Assembly: GCA_018622495.1 (NCBI GenBank)
Contig: CP076021.1
Coordinates: 62,001-126,000 of the forward strand
Length of the DNA: 64,000 nucleotides
Reading direction: 5' to 3'
Source of the DNA: Mycoplasmatota bacterium
Lineage (GTDB): Bacteria > Bacillota_I > Bacilli_A > Acholeplasmatales > Acholeplasmataceae
A model generated the notes under the pieces. The model saw only the letters and a list, made by a program, of their open reading frames with translations. It did not search any database and was not told the origin of the DNA. Each line of letters begins with the position of its first letter. Position 1 is the first letter of the stretch. Shown here one piece after another: positions 8,085 through 15,500 of the stretch. The translations under genes were made by a program, and so were the position numbers.

Positions 8085-9380
8085 TTATTTATTTTTTATT
8101 GGTATATCTTTATTTATTGCATACATAATCTTGTTTCTCAATCGATTATAAGATTTAATACCATTAGATGTTTTGATCACAGTCTTTATTTTATTATTCA
8201 CAGATTCTATAGGACCATTAGATATACGTCTTTTATCATAAACTAAAAATGAATTTTTAATCTCATTTTTCCAGTTATTTAATGTTCTTCCAAATGATCT
8301 CATCCCTGCTAATTTATGATTTCTAAATAGATATATTAATTGGTTAAGCTCATCATCACACATCTCATAAGATGCCGTTAAATTAAATTCTCTATATCTT
8401 TCTTTTAATAGATATGCATCTTTTAAATCATCATTAACAGATAACAAATAATGAAGAATATCTGATTTATGCCAATATGCATGTAGTTTTTGTATACGTA
8501 TTTTCCCATCATAGATATCTTCATAGTTTTTAACGAAAAAATAGTGGAATTTCTTGAGCATATAATAATACATATCATCATGCACGGGTGCACTTTTATT
8601 TATTTTATATAAATTCATCGTATCAATTCTAATGCGTTTAATGATCTCATTTAATGTCTTAATTAAATGAAATGAATCAACAGCTATTTTTGCGTGAGGT
8701 ATACATAATTTGATGACATCTCTATAAGTTTGCCACATATCCATAACGACGACTTCTACGCTTGATAACTCAGTTTTAGGGATTCTAGCGAAGTAATCAA
8801 TTAAATAACGTTTATGTCTTGTTGGTAATACATCAATGATTTTTCTATGCATGAAATCATATAAGACACATGCATATTTGTACTTGTGTGCTCTTGATAT
8901 AAATACTTCATCGATATTGATCACTTTGGGTAGCTTTCGACGCTTCGCTTCTACATAACGATCAAATATATTGATCACTGTTTGGCTACTAACATAATAG
9001 TGATGCGCAGCAGATGTAAATGTATGATTATAATCTTTTAAATAGTTTAAAATAGACATCTTTGTATACAAACTTACATTTTCATTTGAGTCTGATAGTG
9101 GATTGGACTCGCTAAAGGTTTTCTTACAAAGCTTACATTGATATCTTCTCATATGCCATCTAATCACGCTTTTTTCATGTGTAGATATTGAATGTATGAT
9201 TTTTTTATATTTATATTCTAAAAATCTTATATGAGCTGATCCACAGATAGGGCATAATATTTGTTGTTTATAAAACTTTAATTCGATAATCAATACATTT
9301 CTTTCAAGCCTTGTTTCTAATAATTCAATCTTGCTTTTAAATTGTTCTAAGTGTAAAATATTTATGGTATCATAAGACAT
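8085..9380 (-). CDS. tnp: ISL3-family transposase
   Basis: 431 residues. The N-terminal zinc-binding region has CPICGSAH near residue 43 and CKLCKKTF near 80; a helix-turn-helix follows (FTSAAHHYYVSSQTVINIF), then the DDE_Tnp_ISL3 catalytic core with acidic residues in VINIDEVFISR, VVVMDMWQTYR and GPIESVNNKIKT. Length and order match full-length ISL3 transposases. The start has a strong AGGAGGA, but that RBS lies in the arm of an inverted repeat (9381-9435). This copy appears functional; the second copy is broken. Confidence 0.93.
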   Translation of the reverse strand: MSYDTINILHLEQFKSKIELLETRLERNVLIIELKFYKQQILCPICGSAHIRFLEYKYKKIIHSISTHEKSVIRWHMRRYQCKLCKKTFSESNPLSDSNENVSLYTKMSILNYLKDYNHTFTSAAHHYYVSSQTVINIFDRYVEAKRRKLPKVINIDEVFISRAHKYKYACVLYDFMHRKIIDVLPTRHKRYLIDYFARIPKTELSSVEVVVMDMWQTYRDVIKLCIPHAKIAVDSFHLIKTLNEIIKRIRIDTMNLYKINKSAPVHDDMYYYMLKKFHYFFVKNYEDIYDGKIRIQKLHAYWHKSDILHYLLSVNDDLKDAYLLKERYREFNLTASYEMCDDELNQLIYLFRNHKLAGMRSFGRTLNNWKNEIKNSFLVYDKRRISNGPIESVNNKIKTVIKTSNGIKSYNRLRNKIMYAINKDIPIKNK

Positions 9381-9435
9381 GAAGTCCTCCTATTCTATAG
9401 TTATGGCTAATAACTCTATTATAAATGAGGACTTC
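9381..9435 (-). promoter_or_regulatory. RBS-sequestering inverted repeat and internal promoter of the transposase
   Basis: GAAGTCCTC (9381-9389) and GAGGACTTC (9427-9435) can pair in RNA and hide the RBS next to the transposase ATG. A minus-strand TATAAT (9424-9419) lies between the arms, so a transcript from it would lack the 5' arm and leave the RBS free, while a read-through transcript would carry both arms. The same arrangement is kept in copy 2. Confidence 0.65.
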
Positions 9436-9539
9436 CTTTTTTATATAAAAAAATAGGCCTTTCAAAAATCGTATGGTATACCATACAATATTTTAAAGCC
9501 TATGATTGACCATACGATATTTTAAACATCTAAAAAAAT

Positions 9540-9567
9540 AAGGACTTGGTTACTAAACCAAGTCCTT
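9540..9567 (-). terminator. Terminator of the decayed surface-protein gene
   Basis: A perfect 12-bp stem AAGGACTTGGTT / AACCAAGTCCTT with a 4-nt loop and flanking A/T runs, directly after IS copy 1 and before the stop of the minus-strand gene remnant. Confidence 0.8.
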
Positions 9568-9575
9568 TTACTTAT

Positions 9576-10918
9576 TTAATCATTTACTTGAATAGCAGAT
9601 ACATCATCAACAAATATCGTGCCATCAGTTCCTTCTTCGATGACTATTTGTATATAATCAACAGATGCTGATATAACAGCTGAATCTGTTTCAATATATA
9701 CCCATGTGTCAAGTGCAAAGTCAAGGTCTGCTGTTGTATAAGTAATAACAGTTGTAGGTGTTCCAGAAGTAATCTCTTCTAACCTAAATGTATTGCCTGC
9801 TACAGATGTATCATTTGTAGAATCAACATATACCCAAAAACCTAATTTAACTTCATCGCCGATTTTTGGATAAGGTAAGCCGTCAAATCCTATACCTAAC
9901 CAAGCACAACCACTAATCATTTCAAGTGATTTAATACCACCATGCATAATGGTTGTATCATAAGAAACATCACCTGGTGTTGGTTCATAAGTATTCCATA
10001 TACCTTCATCTTCAAAATCTAGATCTTTACCTATCATTGAATATTGTGGTATCACCTGAGACAGGTGGTAATGAATCTTGTTCAATAAGACGCACAGCAT
10101 CAACATAAATAGTTGTGTCTGTATTGTTGACTAATATGACTTGTACATAAATTGCATCAACACTAATATCAAAACTTGTTTGAGTTTCAACATATACCCA
10201 TATAAGCTTTGCCTGTTATCATTTTTAATGAACTTGTACCATTTAAAAATTGTTCACTACTTTGCAGCACATCAGTACCTGATGGCACACCAACATTTTC
10301 TAATGCACTATCAAAATTCACATCAGTAGCAGGTGTTGTAAGTGCATTAGTATTTCTACTTCTGCATAAATAATGTATTCATTTTCTGTGCCACCCATAG
10401 ATGTAACAAGTATTGTTGCATATCCTGGTAGATCACCTTGAGTAATTTCAATACTATCAGTTAGTATGATACTTGAAGCTGTTACTTCTGGAAATTCAGT
10501 TGTACCATCTGGTAGCACATAATAATATGCGTTTTGATTAGTATCAAAATCAACAAGTTCAACACCATCTAAAGCGATGGTAGATAACAATGCTGATGAA
10601 TCACCAATCTGACCATCACTATAATATGTTTCAATATCTATACCATCAGTGACTAACATATAAGCTCTAACAATATCATAAGTATCTGCTGTTACAGATT
10701 TTAAGAACTCGTTTGTTTCAGCCATTGCTGAACTTGCTTTTATCACATCTGCTGAGTCTATTGTAATCAGTTCATCAACTGAAACAGTTTTAAATAAGAA
10801 TCCATATCTACAATTTCATAACCATCAGGTATATATATTTGTCCTAAGAATGAATCATATCCTAAACGAATACCTGAAGCATCAGTGAAACTTATATCGG
10901 CACTATGTAAATAAGTAA
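9576..10918 (-). pseudogene. Decayed secreted protein with two carbohydrate-binding-like beta domains
   Basis: Minus-strand reading across three frames gives one protein without its 5' end. Readable order: GIRLGYDSFLGQIYIPDGYEIVD, a frameshift near 10800, then SADVIKASSAMAETNEF and an Ig-like stretch (about 10746-10370), another shift near 10365, then two related beta-sandwich repeats. The first has NGTSSLKMITGKAYMG joined directly to WVYVETQTSFDISVD, so about 70 codons are lost near 10200. The second (10030-9576) is complete, with IKSLEMISGCAWLGIG, DTWVYIETDSAV and TIFVDDVSAIQVND. A further shift lies near 10045. Such modules usually bind sugars on secreted enzymes. Several shifts plus a deletion and no start make this a real pseudogene rather than a single error. 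Confidence 0.75.
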
Positions 10919-11274
10919 TAGGCAAAACTAAAAGATAAAAATAATGCTAACGGTGACATAATGATTTTTTCATATTTGCTTTTTGATAATAAATTTAATC
11001 CTGTGTTTATAAAAAAATACACCATGAATATATATCCGAAAATTATCATAATTAAGTGAGGAGAACTTCCAAATGTATTTCCTATACTCAATAAAACAAA
11101 CATAGAAAATCCTTGAAAAATAACACTTATACCCACCTGTATTCTAATAGGTGACGGTATTTTCTTGTCATATTTGCCACCCATTGCAAGAAATCCATAT
11201 GGTGCACCTAGTGCTAATGATATATATAATAGCATCATTAATGCTATGATTGTACAACCTACGATTAATATCAT
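10903..11274 (-). CDS. Small integral membrane protein, function unknown
   Basis: 123 residues with about four hydrophobic helices (MILIVGCTIIALMMLLYISL, a segment near 48-65, IIFGYIFMVYFFINTGLNLL, PLALFLSFSFAYYLF). The start is ATG 11274; a longer frame to 11367 would run into tRNA-Thr and is rejected. ATATAGGTGAGTTT gives a weak RBS. The stop lies at the edge of the decayed surface-protein gene, so the C-terminus could be altered by that junction. I do not recognise a named family. Confidence 0.6.
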   Translation of the reverse strand: MILIVGCTIIALMMLLYISLALGAPYGFLAMGGKYDKKIPSPIRIQVGISVIFQGFSMFVLLSIGNTFGSSPHLIMIIFGYIFMVYFFINTGLNLLSKSKYEKIIMSPLALFLSFSFAYYLFT

Positions 11275-11306
11275 AAACTCACCTATATATCCGTTGTTTA
11301 ATGAAA

Positions 11307-11382
11307 TGGTGCCGAAAATAGGAATCGAACCTACGACCTGCTGATTACGAGACAACTGCTCTACCAACTGAGCTATTTCGGC
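11307..11382 (-). tRNA. tRNA-Thr (anticodon CGT), CCA encoded
   Basis: Cloverleaf on the minus strand: acceptor GCCGAAA pairs with TTTCGGC (11317-11311), D-arm GCTC-AGTTGGTA-GAGC, anticodon loop CTCGTAA giving CGT, T-arm with TTCGATT loop, discriminator A and encoded CCA. The stop codon of the upstream diacylglycerol kinase gene lies within its 5' end. Confidence 0.93.
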
Positions 11383-12286
11383 ACACTATTAAACTGTTTT
11401 CTTTTAACTTTAGGATGCATATATACTTTTAAAGCATTAGCGTGTACTTGAATTAACACATCGCCAGTAGCAGCTTGTTCACCATCTGTATTCCATACGA
11501 CATGATCATCAGTTTTTATATCCAATTTAGATGATGTAATATGATAATCTTCTCTTAGTTTTCTACCACCTCGTAAAAATGATGATAAAAATCTAAATCT
11601 TCTAAATCTTCTTTTTCTAGTGAATACTCTCAATTCAAATAAACCGTCATTTAATTTAGAATGACTAAAATTATATAAACGCATGCCGCCTACACGATTA
11701 CTACTAAGTCCTAAGACCATCATACATTCAGTTAGCAACTGACCTTCATCATGTTTTATATTAACTTTGTAGCTATAATCTTGTGCTAAATCTTTCATAC
11801 CTTCAAAAACATATGCTAAATAGCCATAACGATTAAGCGCATTTCTTGAGATATCATAACTAATTTTAGATAAAACACCACTAGCTGCTGCATAGACAAA
11901 ATAACGATCATTCATTTGATTAATATCCATCAGCATAGGTTTTTCTTTAAAATATATTTTTAAAGCACGTTTATAATTCTTAGGTATGCCCAGTATAGCA
12001 GCTATATCATTTGCAGTACCACAAGGAATGATTGCGATTGCTGGTTTAATCTCTGATTTCATTACACCATTAATAACTTCATTAATGGTACCATCACCGC
12101 CACACACTAAAAAAACATCATATGAAGATGCCATTTTAAACGCATAGTTATTTAAATCATTTTTCCCTTTTGATTCATAAACATCTATGCTTAATTTTTT
12201 TCTAAAAAAATATTTTTTATGTGTTCAATTTTTGGTTTAAATTTAGATTTTCCGCTTACTGGATTATACATTAATAAATAAGTCAT
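11373..12286 (-). pseudogene. Diacylglycerol kinase family lipid kinase, single-base frameshift
   Basis: A YegS/DagK-type lipid kinase of about 304 residues. The N-terminus from ATG 12286 reads MTYLLMYNPVSGKSKF; the frame is lost in the A/T runs at 12195-12210, and one extra T (minus strand) restores KNIFFRKKLSIDVYE. The catalytic motif VCGGDGTINEVINGV and IIPCGTANDIAAILGIP then follow, with the C-terminal beta-sandwich. The enzyme would phosphorylate diacylglycerol or a related lipid at the membrane. The span is 914 nt, one short of a whole number of codons, as expected for one lost base. The stop TAG is built from bases of the tRNA-Thr acceptor region. Confidence 0.8.
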
Positions 12287-12330
12287 TTGTTTAATCCCCC
12301 TATATATAATATTTTATCACATTATCATAT

Positions 12331-12363
12331 ATAAATAAAAGAGCCCTTAAACTCTTTTATTTA
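12331..12363 (-). terminator. Terminator overlapping the stop of the Fur-family gene
   Basis: A perfect 13-bp inverted repeat (AAATAAAAGAG core arms) around an 8-nt loop ends at the stop codon of the minus-strand regulator gene. Confidence 0.65.
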
Positions 12364-12840
12364 TATAGTAAATTCTTCTTCAATTTGTTTTAACATACAA
12401 GTTTTTTGTTCTTCACAATAAGGTTCATCTTTGTGTTCACATTCACCATTTATACGTATATCAAGCGAGTCTATATTAAAGTTTTTTAATCCTAGTGTTT
12501 GTTCTAATGTCGCAATAACTTTTTGTTCTACTAATTCAAGGTCAGCATTAGTTGCATGACAACTAATGTGAACCTTAGTTTTAACGTCATGATCTTGATC
12601 ATATAAATGATAATATTTTAAATGTCCGTCTAATGTTGTAATAATAATTTGTTCAGTTTCTAAAAAGTTTAAATTATTATATATTGTTTGTACATTGGGA
12701 TGTCCTAATGATTTCATTTCTTTTTCTAAATCATTAACAGTCATTGCTTTATGATTCAACAATGTTAAAATATCTTTTCTAGCTTTTGTAATGCGATATT
12801 TTTTGTTCTTTAATGTAATTAAAAGTTTTTCTATGTCCAT
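12361..12840 (-). CDS. fur: Fur-family metalloregulator
   Basis: 159 residues. Residues 1-80 form the Fur winged helix (KKYRITKARKDILTLL, HPNVQTIYNNLNFLE). The dimer/metal domain follows; the usual first CxxC is reduced to ISCHATNAD, while a C-terminal Cys cluster (ECEHKDEPYCEEQKTC) could supply a structural zinc site. It lies 7 bp after the Cys-rich Feo gene and is probably co-transcribed with the ferrous iron transporter, which favours iron-dependent repression. PerR or Zur function cannot be excluded. The RBS AAGGAG overlaps the upstream stop. Confidence 0.85.
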   Translation of the reverse strand: MDIEKLLITLKNKKYRITKARKDILTLLNHKAMTVNDLEKEMKSLGHPNVQTIYNNLNFLETEQIIITTLDGHLKYYHLYDQDHDVKTKVHISCHATNADLELVEQKVIATLEQTLGLKNFNIDSLDIRINGECEHKDEPYCEEQKTCMLKQIEEEFTI

Positions 12841-12847
12841 AAGTTAT

Positions 12848-13033
12848 TTACTCCTTATTCATATCTTCAATTGCTGCTAGTAAATCAATTTTACCATCGC
12901 CATTAATAAATTTACTTGCAGGACACGCACTACATGAACACATATGTCCAGTTTGTTTATGTGTTTGATATAAGTAACCTATAATTGATACAAAAATAAC
13001 TACTAATACAAATCCGAAAATAATGTCACCCAT
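12848..13033 (-). CDS. FeoB-associated Cys-rich membrane protein
   Basis: 61 residues: one N-terminal transmembrane helix (residues 4-22), then the cluster HMCSCSACPASKF with three cysteines near the membrane, then a short acidic tail. This is the size and layout of the small Cys-rich proteins encoded next to feoB in Firmicutes (sometimes called FeoC-like), thought to assist Fe2+ transport or bind iron. Its start overlaps the feoB stop by 8 nt (ATGGGTGA), so it should be made with the transporter. Confidence 0.8.
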   Translation of the reverse strand: MGDIIFGFVLVVIFVSIIGYLYQTHKQTGHMCSCSACPASKFINGDGKIDLLAAIEDMNKE

Positions 13034-14450
13034 GAAGTTTCACTCTCCTTATTTTTATACCAACAAAAGATAAAACGACCAAAGCAGACAAGGTAACACT
13101 AACAATAAAGCCTTGTCCAAGTTCTTGATAGAATATCAATGTGCCAACTTGATAGATTACCATAGCTACTAAATAACCTATACTTAATTGAAATAATACA
13201 GCTAAAATTGTTAATTTTCTAGAACCTAATTCTGTATTCATCGCACCAATAGCTGCAAAGCAAGGTGGTGTAAATAGATTAAATGCCATATAAGCAAATG
13301 CAGATACTGCAGTTAGCCCACCTGTTGTCATTAAAACATTTCTTGTTAATTCTATATTTTCTACGGCTAAATCATCAGAAATACCAAATGCAAAAATAAC
13401 TGCTAATGCACCAACTACTTCTTCTTTAGCAATAAAACCTAAAATGGCTGCTGCTGCTAATCCCCAAACACCAAATCCAAGTGGTGTTAATAAGAAAGCA
13501 AGTGGTTGTGCAATAATCTTTAGCATAGAATGATCTGGATTTGAAACTAATGTAAAACTAAAATCAAAATTGGATAATAACCATACAAGGCCATTCATCA
13601 GTACAATGATAGTCCCTGCTTTTATAATAAATTCCCATGCTCTATCAAACATTGTTTTAACTGCGTTTTTTAAAGATGGTGTTTGATAGTTTGGAAGTTC
13701 TAAAAAATGATATTGATCAAATGTTCTCATATCTTCTTTAATATTAAGAATAAACTTCATAATAAAACCTGCTAATAGAATAACAAGAATTGCAAGAAAA
13801 TATGTAGATACAGTTAACCATCCTGCACCACCAAAAAATACTGAAATAAATAATGCAATTACAGGAAGTTTTGCACCACAAGGCACAAAAGGCGTAAGCA
13901 AAATTGTTAACTTTCTTTGTCTTTCGTTTTTTATCGTTCGACTAGACATAATAGCTGGAATACTACAAGCTGTACCAACATACATCGGTATAATTGATTT
14001 ACCTGCTAACCCTATTTTTCTGAAATAACGATCCATCACAACAGCTACTCTTGTCATGTAACCAGAATCTTCTAATAATTGTAATAAAAAGAATAATACC
14101 ATAATAAGTGGTAAAAAGCCGATTACTGCAGCAAATCCACCAATAACACCTTCTAATAATAAGCCTGATACAAAATCAGATGTATCAAGATTTGTCATGA
14201 TTTGTTCTAATCCACCAGATATCCATCCAATACCCATTAATAGATACTTAGAAACAATTGGACCTATAAAATTTTGAGATAGCGTAAATACAATAAGCAT
14301 AATACCTGCAAATATAAGTAATCCAAATACAGGATGCATCACAATACTATCTAATTTATCAGTTTTGTTATTTATATGATGTTCTTCTTTTTGTTGAACA
14401 ATATTAGCAATATCTTTTGCCTTATCTAAATGTGTTTGTTCTTTATGCAT
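13026..14450 (-). CDS. feoB: Ferrous iron transporter FeoB, membrane domain as a separate protein
   Basis: 474 residues forming the permease half of FeoB: a hydrophilic linker (1-45), two gate regions and about 8-9 helices. The metal-path motifs are GTACSIPAIMSSRTI near residue 160 and PPCFAAIGAMNTE near 392. The G protein half is encoded by the preceding gene, and the two overlap by ATGCATAA. In most bacteria the halves are fused. The same 8-nt overlap on both sides argues that the split is natural rather than a sequencing frameshift. Confidence 0.88.
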   Translation of the reverse strand: MHKEQTHLDKAKDIANIVQQKEEHHINNKTDKLDSIVMHPVFGLLIFAGIMLIVFTLSQNFIGPIVSKYLLMGIGWISGGLEQIMTNLDTSDFVSGLLLEGVIGGFAAVIGFLPLIMVLFFLLQLLEDSGYMTRVAVVMDRYFRKIGLAGKSIIPMYVGTACSIPAIMSSRTIKNERQRKLTILLTPFVPCGAKLPVIALFISVFFGGAGWLTVSTYFLAILVILLAGFIMKFILNIKEDMRTFDQYHFLELPNYQTPSLKNAVKTMFDRAWEFIIKAGTIIVLMNGLVWLLSNFDFSFTLVSNPDHSMLKIIAQPLAFLLTPLGFGVWGLAAAAILGFIAKEEVVGALAVIFAFGISDDLAVENIELTRNVLMTTGGLTAVSAFAYMAFNLFTPPCFAAIGAMNTELGSRKLTILAVLFQLSIGYLVAMVIYQVGTLIFYQELGQGFIVSVTLSALVVLSFVGIKIRRVKLHG

Positions 14451-14955
14451 GAGATGTACCTAACTTTTCAAGTAATATATTAATAGCATCATCGATACCT
14501 TTATTTTTTGACGCTTGCATGACAATGATATCCTCGTTTAGAATGCCTCGCAATTGATCGATATCTATCGTGATTTTATGTTTTTTTGCGACATCTCTTT
14601 TGTTTAAAGCAATCACAATCGGAATACCCAAATTTAATAATTCTAATGTAAAAACTAATGATCTTTCTAACTGACTCATATCAATCACATTTAATATAGC
14701 ATCGACATGATTTTCTTCAATATAGTCAATAGAGACACATTCATCTTTCGTATAACCTTCCATTGTATATGTCCCAGGTAAATCAACGATTTCAATTTTA
14801 TCATTTAAAGGGTTTAACTTTCTTTTTAAAACTCCATTTTTTGCAGTGACCGTAACGCCCATCCAATTTCCAACACGTTCATTTTTACCAGTAAGATAAT
14901 TAAATATTGTTGTTTTCCCACTGTTTGGATTTCCAACTAATGCAATTTTAGGCAT
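14443..14955 (-). CDS. feoB: Ferrous iron transporter FeoB, GTPase domain as a separate protein
   Basis: 170 residues with all G motifs: G1 GNPNSGKT (8-15), G2 region NWMGVTV, G3 DLPGTY, G4 ALNKRD and G5 near QASK. This is the cytosolic G domain that gates Fe2+ passage through the membrane partner. It ends near residue 170 before most of the GDI helical region, so the helical spacer is short or missing. The start overlaps the feoA stop by ATGCCTAA. Confidence 0.88.
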   Translation of the reverse strand: MPKIALVGNPNSGKTTIFNYLTGKNERVGNWMGVTVTAKNGVLKRKLNPLNDKIEIVDLPGTYTMEGYTKDECVSIDYIEENHVDAILNVIDMSQLERSLVFTLELLNLGIPIVIALNKRDVAKKHKITIDIDQLRGILNEDIIVMQASKNKGIDDAINILLEKLGTSHA

Positions 14956-15175
14956 CGGCTTCTACCATGACATGTGCTGCTAAAGCTTTTTCCATAGCAT
15001 ATCTACTTCCTTTAATATATATAATAAAATGTTTGTTAATTACATTCACTAATTTAAATGTTGACCCTTCATTTATTCCTACATGTTTAAAAAATCTTTT
15101 TATATCAGAATCACCCTCAATACCTGTAATTCGATATTGCACATTTGCGTTACATGTGCTAAGTTTTTGTGTCAT
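14948..15175 (-). CDS. feoA: Ferrous iron transport protein FeoA
   Basis: 75 residues with an SH3-like FeoA fold: YRITGIEGDSDIKRFFKHVGI, then KLVNVINKHFIIYIKGSRYAMEKALAAHV. It should contact FeoB at the inner face of the membrane and support Fe2+ uptake. The start at 15175 was chosen because CGGAGG lies 9 nt upstream; a longer frame reaches into the promoter. It is the first gene of feoA - feoB(G) - feoB(membrane) - Cys-rich protein - fur. Confidence 0.88.
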   Translation of the reverse strand: MTQKLSTCNANVQYRITGIEGDSDIKRFFKHVGINEGSTFKLVNVINKHFIIYIKGSRYAMEKALAAHVMVEADA

Positions 15176-15202
15176 TTTCAATTGCCTCCGTATCATTCTT
15201 AA

Positions 15203-15235
15203 TTTGAATTTATCAAAATAAAGTGAATTTGTCAA
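15203..15235 (-). promoter_or_regulatory. feo operon promoter with overlapping inverted repeat
   Basis: TTGACA (15235-15230) and TAAATT (15212-15207) are 17 bp apart on the minus strand. An inverted repeat TTTGA-5-TCAAA (15203-15217) covers the -10 element and is a candidate operator for the Fur-family protein of the operon. Confidence 0.6.
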
Positions 15236-15271
15236 GCAATTCTATAGAGATTATCTTATTTTTATAAAAGT

Positions 15272-15398
15272 AAAAAAAAATACTCTAAAAAGAGCATTTT
15301 TTGTTATTGATAAAGAAGCATAGTAATTAACTTTAAATGAGCAACTTTCCTATGTTTAAATCTCAGATCCCCCGACCATTTTGTACCATGCTTCTTAC
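15272..15398 (-). ncRNA. Putative structured small RNA with own promoter and terminator
   Basis: On the minus strand a TATAAT (15410-15405) is followed by about 127 nt ending in an 8-bp hairpin (arms 15279-15286 and 15291-15298) with a T9 tail. The body is closed by a 13-bp helix, AAGAAGCATGGTA with TACTATGCTTCTT, including one G-U pair. Inside are GGTCGGGGGATCTGAG and TGAG/CTCA pairing. No open reading frame or start is apparent. I cannot match it to SRP RNA, 6S RNA, tmRNA or a riboswitch class. It lies between lpdA and the feoA promoter, so it may be an independent sRNA. Confidence 0.5.
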
Positions 15399-15470
15399 TC
15401 CTATATTATATATGAATATAAATGCTTAAAAACAGGGCACATATGTCCTTTTATGTAAATAATATAAAGA

Positions 15471-15496
15471 AAAACAGGGAAATGTCCCTGTTTTTT
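15471..15496 (-). terminator. Terminator of the pyruvate dehydrogenase operon
   Basis: Stem AAAACAGGGA / TCCCTGTTTT with a 4-6 nt loop and a T-run, directly after the lpdA stop on the minus strand. Confidence 0.8.
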
Positions 15497-15500
15497 AATT

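Larger units (their letters stand above)
7951..9531 (-). mobile_element. ISL3-family insertion sequence, copy 1 (1,581 bp, intact)
   Basis: Ends were set by comparison with the second copy at 49710-51289. The left end starts GGGTCTTTAAAAAATTGTAT and the right end, read inward, AGATGTTTAAAATATCGTAT; both continue GGT, giving imperfect terminal inverted repeats. The flanks carry an 8-bp direct repeat AAAAAAAT (7943-7950 and 9532-9539), the target duplication length of ISL3. The heptamer GTATGGT occurs three times near each end. The element carries one transposase gene, on the minus strand. Confidence 0.93.

Noticed and set aside
10141-10329. Plus-strand 62-residue frame in the decayed region
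   Set aside because: Minus-strand translation gives recognisable domain repeats; the plus frame has no RBS or family resemblance.
10903-11367. Longer start for the small membrane protein
   Set aside because: The extension runs through tRNA-Thr; ATG 11274 begins the hydrophobic protein.
13026-14955. FeoB split as another sequencing frameshift
   Set aside because: Both junctions use clean 8-nt start-stop overlaps identical in geometry to two natural gene junctions of the same operon.
15272-15398. SRP RNA, TPP riboswitch or other known leader for the structured RNA
   Set aside because: There is a CTGAGA as in TPP aptamers but no GGATAATGCCAGCG-like partner, and the SRP GGAAGG/AGCAGCC tip is absent.
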